In this document: piece after piece, positions 1-5,944 of the stretch
Layout: every line of letters begins with the position of its first letter
Numbering within the stretch: the stretch's first letter is position 1
NCBI GenBank assembly: GCA_964583825.1
Contig: CAZOXM010000143.1
Coordinates: forward strand, 1-9,467
Length of the DNA: 9,467 bases
Source: GCA-1730015 sp964583825
Lineage (GTDB): Bacteria; Pseudomonadota; Gammaproteobacteria; Granulosicoccales; Granulosicoccaceae
Reading direction: 5' to 3'
Made by a program: the position numbers and the translations under genes
The notes under the pieces: generated by a model
What the model saw: the letters and a program-made list of their open reading frames with translations, nothing else
Database searches by the model: none
What the model was told of the DNA's origin: nothing

Positions 1-1826
1 CTGCCAATGGATGATTCATCCCTGAACGCCGCTACCGTCAATGCTTCACGTTCCGCCAGGCGTTCACACAGTTTCGCAAGTTCTGCCAGCTGACCGGGCA
101 GGTAGTAACGATTACTGCTGACGCGATATAACCTGCCATGCGCGACAAACGTGTTGAGCAGTTGCGACACCTCATCAGGCGCAAGACCCAGTGATTCAGC
201 AAGCTCAACCACTCGCGGAGCGATACGGCCCGCCCGCTCGGTCAGCACCTTTACCTGGCTCCAGTGGCTTTCGTGCGCCTCATCCAGCGTGGAGGTCCAG
301 CGTTTCAGCCGATACACCGCCCCTTTTTTTATAACACTGCCATCTTCAACAAGACTATCCAGCAGCGCCGTCGCAAGCGCCGGCATAAGCCGCGGCGAAA
401 AACGGCGGGACAACTGTTCGTCACTCGCCCCCAGGAGCAGCGGATGCCTGTTGTGCCACACATCGAGATGATCGATAAGCTGTTGGCAAAGCGCTGCCCA
501 ATGCTTATCTCCAATGACCCACATACCCGACTCGGTGCGGCCGCAGATTGTGGCGGCATAGTCGGCCACCTCCTCCGCCCGGCAGTTGTACCGCGCTACA
601 AAACCTGCAACATCAAGACCCGTGGGACTGTGCTCTACCAGTTCCCTGAAAGCGACGGCGGCATCGGTTTGATTCATTGCAGTGAGCATTGCGATGCGAC
701 GATCAGTGCTTCGGCCACCCTGCGGGGCATGTGGGTCAATGACGTGTCCACCGGCAATCGTGTGGCGCGCAGACTGATCACGCAGCACAAACCGATCACC
801 GGCGACGGCAGAAATCGGCTTGTCACAATAGATTCGCGCAAATCCACTTGCACCCCCGGCCAGTGAATCCGCCTTAAGCAGCGCGACCCGACAGGTGGTA
901 GAGGTGGTTGCAATGTGCAGATGGCAGGCTGTCCAGTGCCCGAAAACAGGCCGATCCCGATAACCTGCAAACAGGTGGTTATCGACAGCGGTCACATCCA
1001 CGTCGAGTAACACGGACGTTTCGAGATGCGGGTTGCTTGTCAAACAGTCTCCGCGCACCGGTGTGCGCTTTCGTAGCAGGCCACCGGCAAGGTTAAGCGC
1101 ACAACGCTGTCCGACCAGCGCGACTTGCGCTTCGGCACTTTGCGCACGCACACTGCGCACACGAATCGGCTCACCGCGCCCCGGCAGGTAAACTGAATCC
1201 TCACGCATAACAGCACCGGATAACACCGTACCTGTTACCACCGTACCGGCACCGCTGACACTGAAGCATCGGTCGACAGCCAGGCGAAAGTGACCACCGC
1301 TGCGGTCCGACTCGTCAACGTGCGGCATAAATTCAAACAGGTAGTGACGCAGCGGATCAATCGATTCCGGGCTTTGCATGGACACACAAAATAGAGGCAA
1401 TGCTGCAACCCCCTGTTCCGCAAGATGTGCCTGCACTGCCCCGCTGACCTGTGCCACACGCGCTTCAGACACGAGATCAGTTTTAGTAATGACAGGCACA
1501 ATCCGGGTGATACCCAATAACTGCAGAATAGCGAGGTGCTCAATGCTTTGAGGCATCAGTCCGTCATCGGCAGCCACCACCCAAAGCGAGAGCGAAATAG
1601 AACCCACACCGGCAATCATGTTTTTCACAAACTTTTCATGACCGGGCACATCCACAAAGCCGATGATCCGAGCCGCGTTCTCCGGATGGGTCAGATAGGC
1701 AAAGCCGAGGTCGATCGACAATCCGCGCTTTTTCTCTTCCGGCAACCGATCGGTATCGACGCCGGTAAGCTGTCGTACCAGCGAAGTCTTGCCGTGGTCC
1801 ACATGCCCTGCAGTTGCGACAATCAA
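1..1826 (-). CDS. selB: Selenocysteine-specific translation elongation factor SelB (3' end cut by window edge)
   Basis: SelB is a GTPase that carries Sec-tRNA(Sec) to ribosomes paused at a UGA followed by a SECIS hairpin. The minus strand is open for 608 codons, from a TTG at 1826-1824 off the left edge. The protein begins MIVATAGHVDHGKT (P-loop), with switch II DVPGHEKFV at about 59-67 and the TKTD guanine-specificity motif at about 114-117. EF-Tu-like beta-barrel domains follow to about residue 340. The rest fits the C-terminal winged-helix repeats that bind SECIS RNA, including ALTVAAFRD near the edge. E. coli SelB is about 614 aa, so probably only a few dozen residues are missing. The TTG start is chosen because an in-frame TGA lies 18 codons upstream, no ATG or GTG intervenes, AGGA sits 7 nt before it, and it gives the canonical N-terminus. 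The gene is divergent from the selenoprotein-selA pair. Confidence 0.97.
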   Translation of the reverse strand, partial: MIVATAGHVDHGKTSLVRQLTGVDTDRLPEEKKRGLSIDLGFAYLTHPENAARIIGFVDVPGHEKFVKNMIAGVGSISLSLWVVAADDGLMPQSIEHLAILQLLGITRIVPVITKTDLVSEARVAQVSGAVQAHLAEQGVAALPLFCVSMQSPESIDPLRHYLFEFMPHVDESDRSGGHFRLAVDRCFSVSGAGTVVTGTVLSGAVMREDSVYLPGRGEPIRVRSVRAQSAEAQVALVGQRCALNLAGGLLRKRTPVRGDCLTSNPHLETSVLLDVDVTAVDNHLFAGYRDRPVFGHWTACHLHIATTSTTCRVALLKADSLAGGASGFARIYCDKPISAVAGDRFVLRDQSARHTIAGGHVIDPHAPQGGRSTDRRIAMLTAMNQTDAAVAFRELVEHSPTGLDVAGFVARYNCRAEEVADYAATICGRTESGMWVIGDKHWAALCQQLIDHLDVWHNRHPLLLGASDEQLSRRFSPRLMPALATALLDSLVEDGSVIKKGAVYRLKRWTSTLDEAHESHWSQVKVLTERAGRIAPRVVELAESLGLAPDEVSQLLNTFVAHGRLYRVSSNRYYLPGQLAELAKLCERLAEREALTVAAFRDESSIG

Positions 1827-1872
1827 TGCAGATCCTGTACAGCTGATTTCACGATGCCCTCACAACGGAATT

Positions 1873-1880
1873 TGTATACA
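1873..1880. promoter_or_regulatory. Possible shared -10 palindrome of the divergent selB / selenoprotein promoters
   Basis: TGTATACA is a perfect 8-bp palindrome about 47 nt upstream of the selB start and about 130 nt upstream of the selenoprotein start. Read either way it offers TATACA as a -10-like hexamer. I see no convincing -35 at the right distance on either strand, so the promoter assignment is an inference from position and the short match only. Confidence 0.22.
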
Positions 1881-1902
1881 TGCTAATGGTAACAGGGAAA
1901 CC

Positions 1903-1951
1903 GGGCAGACAGATGCGCGGCGCGGTGCAGGCTTGGATCATCTGTTTGTCT
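1903..1951 (+). promoter_or_regulatory. Candidate structured 5' leader: long hairpin upstream of the selenoprotein gene
   Basis: Bases 1903-1915 can pair with 1939-1951 as a continuous 13-bp helix, with 10 Watson-Crick pairs and three G-U pairs, closing a 23-nt G-rich loop. The three wobbles are G-U on the plus strand and would be C-A mismatches on the minus strand, so the fold favours RNA read toward the selenoprotein gene. Loop bases 1917-1921 (GCGGC) are complementary to 1954-1958 (GCCGC) just outside the helix, which allows an H-type pseudoknot. It matches no riboswitch class I recognise, and it lacks the T-arm and Sec anticodon of a tRNA-Sec. A regulatory role is inference. Confidence 0.35.
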
Positions 1952-1959
1952 CAGCCGCC

Positions 1960-1977
1960 TTTATCGGGCACGATAAG
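1960..1977 (+). promoter_or_regulatory. Second leader hairpin before the selenoprotein start
   Basis: TTATCG (1961-1966) pairs with CGATAA (1971-1976) around a GGCA tetraloop, and a U-G pair at 1960/1977 extends the stem to 7 bp. It lies 8 nt after the long leader hairpin and about 18 nt before the ribosome-binding site. No U-run follows, so it is not an intrinsic terminator. It could be part of the same leader structure. Confidence 0.3.
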
Positions 1978-2009
1978 ACCTGCTCTAATCCCATCAGGCG
2001 AAGCACATT

Positions 2010-2954
2010 ATGGTAAGACTCAGTGACGTGGTGCCCTCACAAAGAACGGGGCTGGAAAATCTGCCCTGCCCGCAATTGCCGCCCTGCAACCCTCTGCCCG
2101 CCCGTGAACTGCGGCAATGTCGCGTCGCNNNNNNNNNNNNNNNNNNNNNNNNNNNNNNNNNNNNNNNNNNNNNNNNNNNNNNNNNNNNNNNNNNNNNNNN
2201 NNNNNNNNNNNNNNNNNNNNNNNNNNNNCTGTTACCTGTTTGACCTAACTGCACTCGCGCCGTGAGCGTGATCGCACATTGGATAGAACAGGCCGGCATC
2301 AGTACCGTTGTCGTTGGGCTGGTAAGAGAACACATGGTGAAAATAAAACCGCCGCGGGCACTTTGGGTCCCTTTTGAACTGGGGCGACCAATCGGCGCAC
2401 CTGCGAATCCTGCTTTTCAAACGCAGGTGCTGCAAGCCGCGTTATCAATGGTTTCACAACCGGCAACCGAAGCGATGCTGACTGACTTCGACGAAGACGA
2501 TCCTCGATCTGTACCGGATGATCAATGGCAGGCACCACTTCAAAATCAGTGCAGTTCGGTTGCCGGGGAAGTCGCCGCGCTGGAATCCGCCTATGCCGGC
2601 TTTGTCCGTGCGAAGGCTCGCACTACTGTCGGTGTGGCTAAAATCGATATTGAAGACTGTGCCGCACTGGTCGACAACCTCGGCCACAGCGAGCCGCAAA
2701 TAAGCCAGCGCAGCGATGTTTCGCCTGTGCTGATGACACGTCTCGCCATTGATGACCTCAAAGCGTACTACACCGAAGCTGCGCTGCAGTCAGGGTCACC
2801 GTCCAGTGCACAAATACAGCACTGGTTCTGGCAGCAAACCCGACTTGGCGCTGAGTTGCAACGGCTGAGAATGCAATGGATGTCCTCTGAAAATGGCAAG
2901 GTGCAAAAACTCGGCGAGTTGTTTCTGGTGCCACACCGGTGGCGGCAAACGTAG
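2010..2954 (+). CDS. GrdB/PrdB-like selenoprotein (Sec encoded by TGA 2241-2243), interrupted by assembly gap
   Basis: This gene encodes a selenoprotein of the glycine/betaine/sarcosine/D-proline reductase selenoprotein B family. The ATG at 2010 (MVRLSDVV, with AGGCG 9 nt upstream) opens a frame that enters the N gap after about 39 codons. Beyond the gap the same frame reads LLPVUPNCTRAVSVIAHW, where U is TGA 2241-2243, giving a U-x-x-C redox pair. The family signature KIKPPRALWVPFELGRP follows at about 2340-2390. The C-terminal part carries DLKAYY (2754-2771), WFW (2823-2831) and LFLVPHRW before TAG 2952-2954. Clostridial GrdB and PrdB use Sec in substrate-specific reductase subunits; the substrate and partners of stand-alone proteobacterial relatives are unknown to me. 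A standard gene caller would probably report only the part after the TGA, from GTG 2262. Linked to selA by a 12-nt spacer. The family assignment relies on remembered motifs. Confidence 0.9.
2129..2228. other. Assembly gap of 100 N inside the selenoprotein gene
   Basis: Exactly 100 consecutive N, the usual placeholder for a scaffold gap of unknown size. It removes the middle of the N-terminal half of the selenoprotein. From remembered relatives, in which the Sec lies near residue 150, roughly 110 codons (about 330 nt) may be missing. The reading frame matches on both sides only by chance of the placeholder length. Confidence 0.95.
2241..2243 (+). other. Selenocysteine codon (in-frame TGA)
   Basis: This TGA lies inside the conserved context L-P-V-U-P-N-C. 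The frame continues open for 236 codons to TAG, with family-specific sequence right after it. A SECIS-like hairpin follows at the right distance, and selA and selB flank the gene. Together these argue for Sec insertion rather than a stop or a pseudogene. Confidence 0.92.
2250..2276 (+). promoter_or_regulatory. Bacterial SECIS element of the selenoprotein mRNA
   Basis: In RNA, 2250-2252 pairs with 2274-2276 (UGC/GCA). A 2x2 internal loop follows, then a 6-bp upper stem 2255-2260 with 2266-2271 (one G-U), closed by a CGUGA pentaloop (2261-2265). The upper stem starts 11 nt after the UGA, the loop starts 17 nt after it, and G is the second loop base. From memory this fits the bacterial SECIS rules: upper hairpin about 11 nt after UGA and a G among the first two loop bases. 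SelB's C-terminal winged helices bind such a loop. It is inside the coding sequence, as usual in bacteria. Confidence 0.8.
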
Positions 2955-2966
2955 CGCAATCACAGC

Positions 2967-4391
2967 ATGCTTCCCGATATCGCCCGTAGACTTAAACAAC
3001 TTCCCTCCGTTGATGAGCTGTTGCGTCAATGCAGGTCGCTGACCGCACAGTTCGGGCACGAGCTGACAACGACAGAACTTAATAATCAGCTAAGCCGGAT
3101 GCGCGCCGACATTATCAGTGGCAATTCGATGCCCGCCAGTCGGGAATCGATCAGTGAATCAATCTGTGAACAGACTGCGCACGCTCTGCAAAGCCTGTTC
3201 ACACCATCGCTGCGTGCCGTTTTTAATTTAACCGGCATCGTGCTGCACACGAATCTCGGGCGGGCACCTTACCCGCAGGCCGCTATTGACGCCATGATCT
3301 CTATTAGCCGGGGTGCGTGTAATCTCGAGTACAACCTGCAGAATGGTAAACGCGGCAGACGGGATGACCATGTCGAGCGCTGGATCTGCACACTGACCGG
3401 CGCCGAGGCGGCAACCACTGTCAACAACAATGCCGCTGCCGTGATGCTGGTCTTAAATACACTGGCGCCAAAAAAAGAAGTACTGGTGTCGCGTGGAGAA
3501 CTGATCGAAATTGGCGGATCATTTCGGATGCCGACCATCATGGAGAAGTCCGGCTGCAAACTGCGTGAAGTGGGTACGACCAATCGCACCCACCTGGTGG
3601 ATTACGAATCTGCGATAGGCAAGCGAACTGCCGCCATCATGAAAGTGCATACCAGCAACTACGAGATAACAGGCTTTGGAAAAAGCGTCTCTGCCAGTGA
3701 GCTCGCACCATTGACACAGCAAAAGAGTTTGCCACTCATTGACGACATGGGCAGCGGCAACCTTGTCGATCTGACTACACTGGGACTGCCAAAGGAACGC
3801 ACGGCAGCGCAGGCGATCGCCGAGGGTGTAGACGTTATTACCTTTAGTGGCGACAAACTGCTCGGCGGGCCGCAGTGCGGGATCATTGCAGGTCGCCGAG
3901 AACTGATCAGACAGATAGAACGCAACCCGATGAAGCGGGCACTGCGGCTCGACAAGCTGACGCTGGCGGCCCTTGAAAGCGTATTGAAACTGTATGCGAC
4001 ACCTGAGCGTTTGTGTTCAGAAGTACCGGCACTTCGAATGCTCACCCGCCCTGTTGCGCAGCTGCGCGAAGCGGCAACAGCACTGCATGCGTTCATCGAC
4101 AGCAACTTGTCATCGATTATGCACAGCGATATCGTCGACTGTGAAAGCCAGATCGGCTCAGGCTCACTGCCCACCAAAACACTGCCAGGTACTGCAGTTG
4201 CGCTCACGCCGACGACAGGCTCGCTGGAATCACTGGTGCGAAAGTTCCGCGAACTGCCCTGCCCGGTAATCGGAAGAATTCATGACGGAAAAATATTACT
4301 CGACGTCAGGACGCTGGAGGACGAAGCGGGTCTGCGCTCGACGCTGTCAGCGCTCAGTGAAACAATGCCGAACAGCAGTGCCAACACATGA
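2967..4391 (+). CDS. selA: L-seryl-tRNA(Sec) selenium transferase SelA
   Basis: SelA is a cytoplasmic PLP enzyme that converts seryl-tRNA(Sec) to selenocysteyl-tRNA(Sec) using selenophosphate. The 474-aa product is close in length to E. coli SelA (463 aa) and similar throughout. Recognisable segments are NLTGIVLHTNLGRA (about 87-100), VNNNAAAV (from 152), VSRGELIEIGG, EVGTTNRTH, KVHTSNY, and SGDKLLGGPQ with Lys297, the expected PLP-binding lysine. The C-terminal ELPCPVIGRIHDGKILLD is also typical. The ATG at 2967 is the only reasonable start: an in-frame TAG, the stop of the selenoprotein, lies four codons upstream. No clear Shine-Dalgarno is visible, so translation may be coupled to the selenoprotein gene 12 nt upstream. 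The enzyme needs selenophosphate from SelD, whose gene is not in this window. Confidence 0.97.
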   Translation: MLPDIARRLKQLPSVDELLRQCRSLTAQFGHELTTTELNNQLSRMRADIISGNSMPASRESISESICEQTAHALQSLFTPSLRAVFNLTGIVLHTNLGRAPYPQAAIDAMISISRGACNLEYNLQNGKRGRRDDHVERWICTLTGAEAATTVNNNAAAVMLVLNTLAPKKEVLVSRGELIEIGGSFRMPTIMEKSGCKLREVGTTNRTHLVDYESAIGKRTAAIMKVHTSNYEITGFGKSVSASELAPLTQQKSLPLIDDMGSGNLVDLTTLGLPKERTAAQAIAEGVDVITFSGDKLLGGPQCGIIAGRRELIRQIERNPMKRALRLDKLTLAALESVLKLYATPERLCSEVPALRMLTRPVAQLREAATALHAFIDSNLSSIMHSDIVDCESQIGSGSLPTKTLPGTAVALTPTTGSLESLVRKFRELPCPVIGRIHDGKILLDVRTLEDEAGLRSTLSALSETMPNSSANT

Positions 4392-4435
4392 CGCAAGCAA
4401 ATTAGGCTACACTCCCCGAATTAACAATGTGCGTG

Positions 4436-4464
4436 TTGCACGGGATGCAAAAAGTATCGACAAT
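4436..4464 (+). promoter_or_regulatory. Possible promoter and small inverted repeat upstream of the exported-protein gene
   Basis: The 128-nt spacer after selA contains TTGCAC (4436-4441) and, 17 nt later, GACAAT (4459-4464), a weak -35/-10 pair about 55 nt upstream of the next start. The -35-like box overlaps a short perfect inverted repeat, TTGCA-cggga-TGCAA (4436-4450), that could be an operator. Both matches are short and may be chance. Confidence 0.2.
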
Positions 4465-4519
4465 TGGCCTACCCGGTATATTTCCCTCGTTATTCCCTAC
4501 CTCTGAAAGAGTTAATCTG

Positions 4520-4879
4520 ATGAAAGCTTTATTGTCCATTATGGTCGCTGGTCTGCTCTGCATCGGGACCGCTTCCGCTGACGAAAACTACATTGGCGCG
4601 TGGGCGTCCGGGGCCAAGGAAGTGCTGCAAATCAGCAGAGATGGCGACACCCTTACGGCCGAGTTTGTGCGTGAAAATGTTAAGTCCGAGTTTGAAAAAA
4701 TTCGCTTTCCGGCGAAGGTTGCAGACGGTGCACTGGTGATTACCGGCGAACAGGGCAATTTGTCCGGCCGCTACGATGCGGGCAATAAGCTCCTGATTCT
4801 CGGTGGCATGAAAACTTTTCAAAAGCTCACAGCAGCCCAGGCGCAGCAGTTAATTGCCGACCTGGAAAGGAACCGCTGA
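4520..4879 (+). CDS. Small exported protein of unknown function
   Basis: The predicted protein has 119 aa. It starts with a Sec signal peptide: MKALLSIM, a hydrophobic core to about residue 17, and a likely cleavage after TASA (about residue 20), leaving a mature periplasmic or secreted domain of about 100 aa. This starts DENYIGAW and alternates hydrophobic and polar residues (EVLQISRDGDTLTAEF, GALVITGEQGNLSGRY, LLILGGMKTFQKL), suggesting a small beta-rich fold like that of lipocalin-type proteins. It ends in a short helical, charged tail. ATG 4520 is preferred over in-frame starts upstream (from 4427) because GAAAGAG lies 8 nt before it and it places the signal peptide at the N-terminus. There are no cysteines in the mature part. 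I do not recognise a family, and its position after selA need not imply a selenium role. Confidence 0.8.
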   Translation: MKALLSIMVAGLLCIGTASADENYIGAWASGAKEVLQISRDGDTLTAEFVRENVKSEFEKIRFPAKVADGALVITGEQGNLSGRYDAGNKLLILGGMKTFQKLTAAQAQQLIADLERNR

Positions 4880-4898
4880 GGAAATCACCGTTCAGCGG
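4873..4898. terminator. Inverted repeat spanning two convergent stop codons (possible bidirectional terminator)
   Basis: CCGCTGA (4873-4879) and TCAGCGG (4892-4898) are a perfect 7-bp inverted repeat, extended by a G-T pair, around a loop of about 10 nt. The left arm contains the TGA stop of the exported-protein gene. The right arm contains the stop of the convergent permease gene. Neither side has a good U-run, so a classic intrinsic terminator is doubtful. An mRNA-end hairpin is possible. Confidence 0.3.
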
Positions 4899-5806
4899 AC
4901 CCGCGTGGATTCGATCTTTACCGTCATTGCGAGGTACATACCGGGCAAAATCAGTGCTGCACCAGCGAGGTGATACCAACTGGGCGGTTCACCGAGCAGA
5001 ACCCATGCGAGCAGCGCCGTGTACAGCGGTCCGAGGTACAACACCAGTCCCGCCCTTGCCGCACCGACCTGCTGTTGCAAATAGGCATACGCCTGGTAGG
5101 CGATCAGCCCGGGCAGCAATGCCGCCGCAAAACAAATTGCCAGTGCATGCTGCCAGTCAGCGGGCAGGCCATTCTGCCCTACCTCGAAAGCAGTGAAAGG
5201 CGAAAGCACAACCAGCCCACCTGCCGTGATCATGGTAACCCGCGCGAACGGCGACAGCACACTCGTTCGTTGCTTCAGAAGCAGGGAATAAGTTGTCCAG
5301 CTGGCGACCGCAACGATAATCCAAACATCACCGGTAGTGAATTCGACGCCGATCAGGTTTTGCCAGGACCCTTTCACCACCACAATCACCACACCGGTCA
5401 CCGACAGTATCAACCCCAGCCATTGACCGGGAGTTAAAGACTCCCGAAGTATTCTCGCTGAAATAATGGCCACCAGCACGGGTGACAAAGCGTACAAAAG
5501 CCCGATATTAATTGCGCTGGTTGTCTCTCCGCCGATGTACACAAACGCACCGCATATCCACATGCCGAGTGCGCCGAGAAACAGCATTTGCGGCCACTCC
5601 GGCTTCCACCGTGGCCACTGGGTACGCAGTTCTGCAAAGGCGAATGGCAACATCAGTAGAAACGCAATCAACCATCGCATAAACGCCAGCAGGTGTGGCG
5701 TGATAATACCCGGCGCATAGCGCGCCACGAGGTAGTTGGTCGACCAGACCGCGGGCGTGACGACAATCAGGAAAAGGGATAGCCGACCAACAGGGGAACG
5801 ATGCAT
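4892..5806 (-). CDS. EamA/DMT-family permease
   Basis: The 304-aa integral membrane protein belongs to the drug/metabolite transporter (EamA) superfamily, which has ten predicted helices built from two repeats. It opens with RLSLFLIVVTPAVWSTNYLVAR, where a helix with a Trp-Ser-x-Asn-Tyr element resembles the first helix of many EamA proteins. The first repeat runs to about residue 150 and ends in SVTGVVIVV. The second starts near GDVWIIVAVASWTTYSLLLK and closes with LGEPPSWYHLAGAALILPGMYLA, typical of EamA C-termini. The start is ATG 5806; longer in-frame extensions upstream (to 5992) look non-coding. The family exports or takes up amino acids, nucleosides and other small metabolites, but the substrate cannot be read from sequence. 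The gene converges on the small exported-protein gene, with 12 nt between stop codons. Confidence 0.9.
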   Translation of the reverse strand: MHRSPVGRLSLFLIVVTPAVWSTNYLVARYAPGIITPHLLAFMRWLIAFLLMLPFAFAELRTQWPRWKPEWPQMLFLGALGMWICGAFVYIGGETTSAINIGLLYALSPVLVAIISARILRESLTPGQWLGLILSVTGVVIVVVKGSWQNLIGVEFTTGDVWIIVAVASWTTYSLLLKQRTSVLSPFARVTMITAGGLVVLSPFTAFEVGQNGLPADWQHALAICFAAALLPGLIAYQAYAYLQQQVGAARAGLVLYLGPLYTALLAWVLLGEPPSWYHLAGAALILPGMYLAMTVKIESTRVR

Positions 5807-5838
5807 TGGGTCTTCGGGATACGTGGAGAACTTCCCGC

Positions 5839-5844
5839 TATAAT
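5839..5844 (+). promoter_or_regulatory. Consensus -10-like hexamer in the divergent permease intergenic region
   Basis: TATAAT occurs on the plus strand in the 138-nt spacer between the two divergent permease genes. No good -35 lies 16-18 nt upstream. A second -10-like TATAAA at 5937-5942, with TTGCAC at 5912-5917 and 19-nt spacing, is an alternative. If that alternative is used, transcription would begin near or after GTG 5945, favouring the internal ATG 6035 start of the next gene. Confidence 0.2.
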
Positions 5845-5944
5845 GCAGCAATATGACGGCTAGAAACAGCGCGGCACTCAGGCGCCCCCGCGCGATGTGG
5901 ATCGGTTTTCTTTGCACAAGCCTGCAGCAATTCGTGTATAAACT

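Noticed and set aside
264..866. 200-codon plus-strand open frame
   Set aside because: It lies wholly inside selB on the other strand, has low-complexity Arg/Pro-rich content and matches nothing recognised; it is a shadow of the selB coding sequence.
1960..1977. Intrinsic terminator
   Set aside because: The stem is compact but no U-run follows, and it precedes the selenoprotein start by only about 30 nt.
1830..2009. tRNA-Sec (selC) in the divergent intergenic region
   Set aside because: Searched by eye because of the sel context. There is no TCA anticodon loop, no TTCGA-type T-loop and no 3' CCA end joined to an acceptor stem. The long hairpin there does not fit a tRNA.
2262..2954. Stand-alone gene starting at GTG 2262
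   Set aside because: The family sequence continues upstream through the TGA (PVUPNC), and a SECIS hairpin covers this GTG. It is the C-terminal part of the selenoprotein, not an independent gene.
3659..4207. 182-codon minus-strand open frame
   Set aside because: It is antisense to selA and rich in Ser/Leu/Arg as expected from complement codons; selA is unambiguous there.
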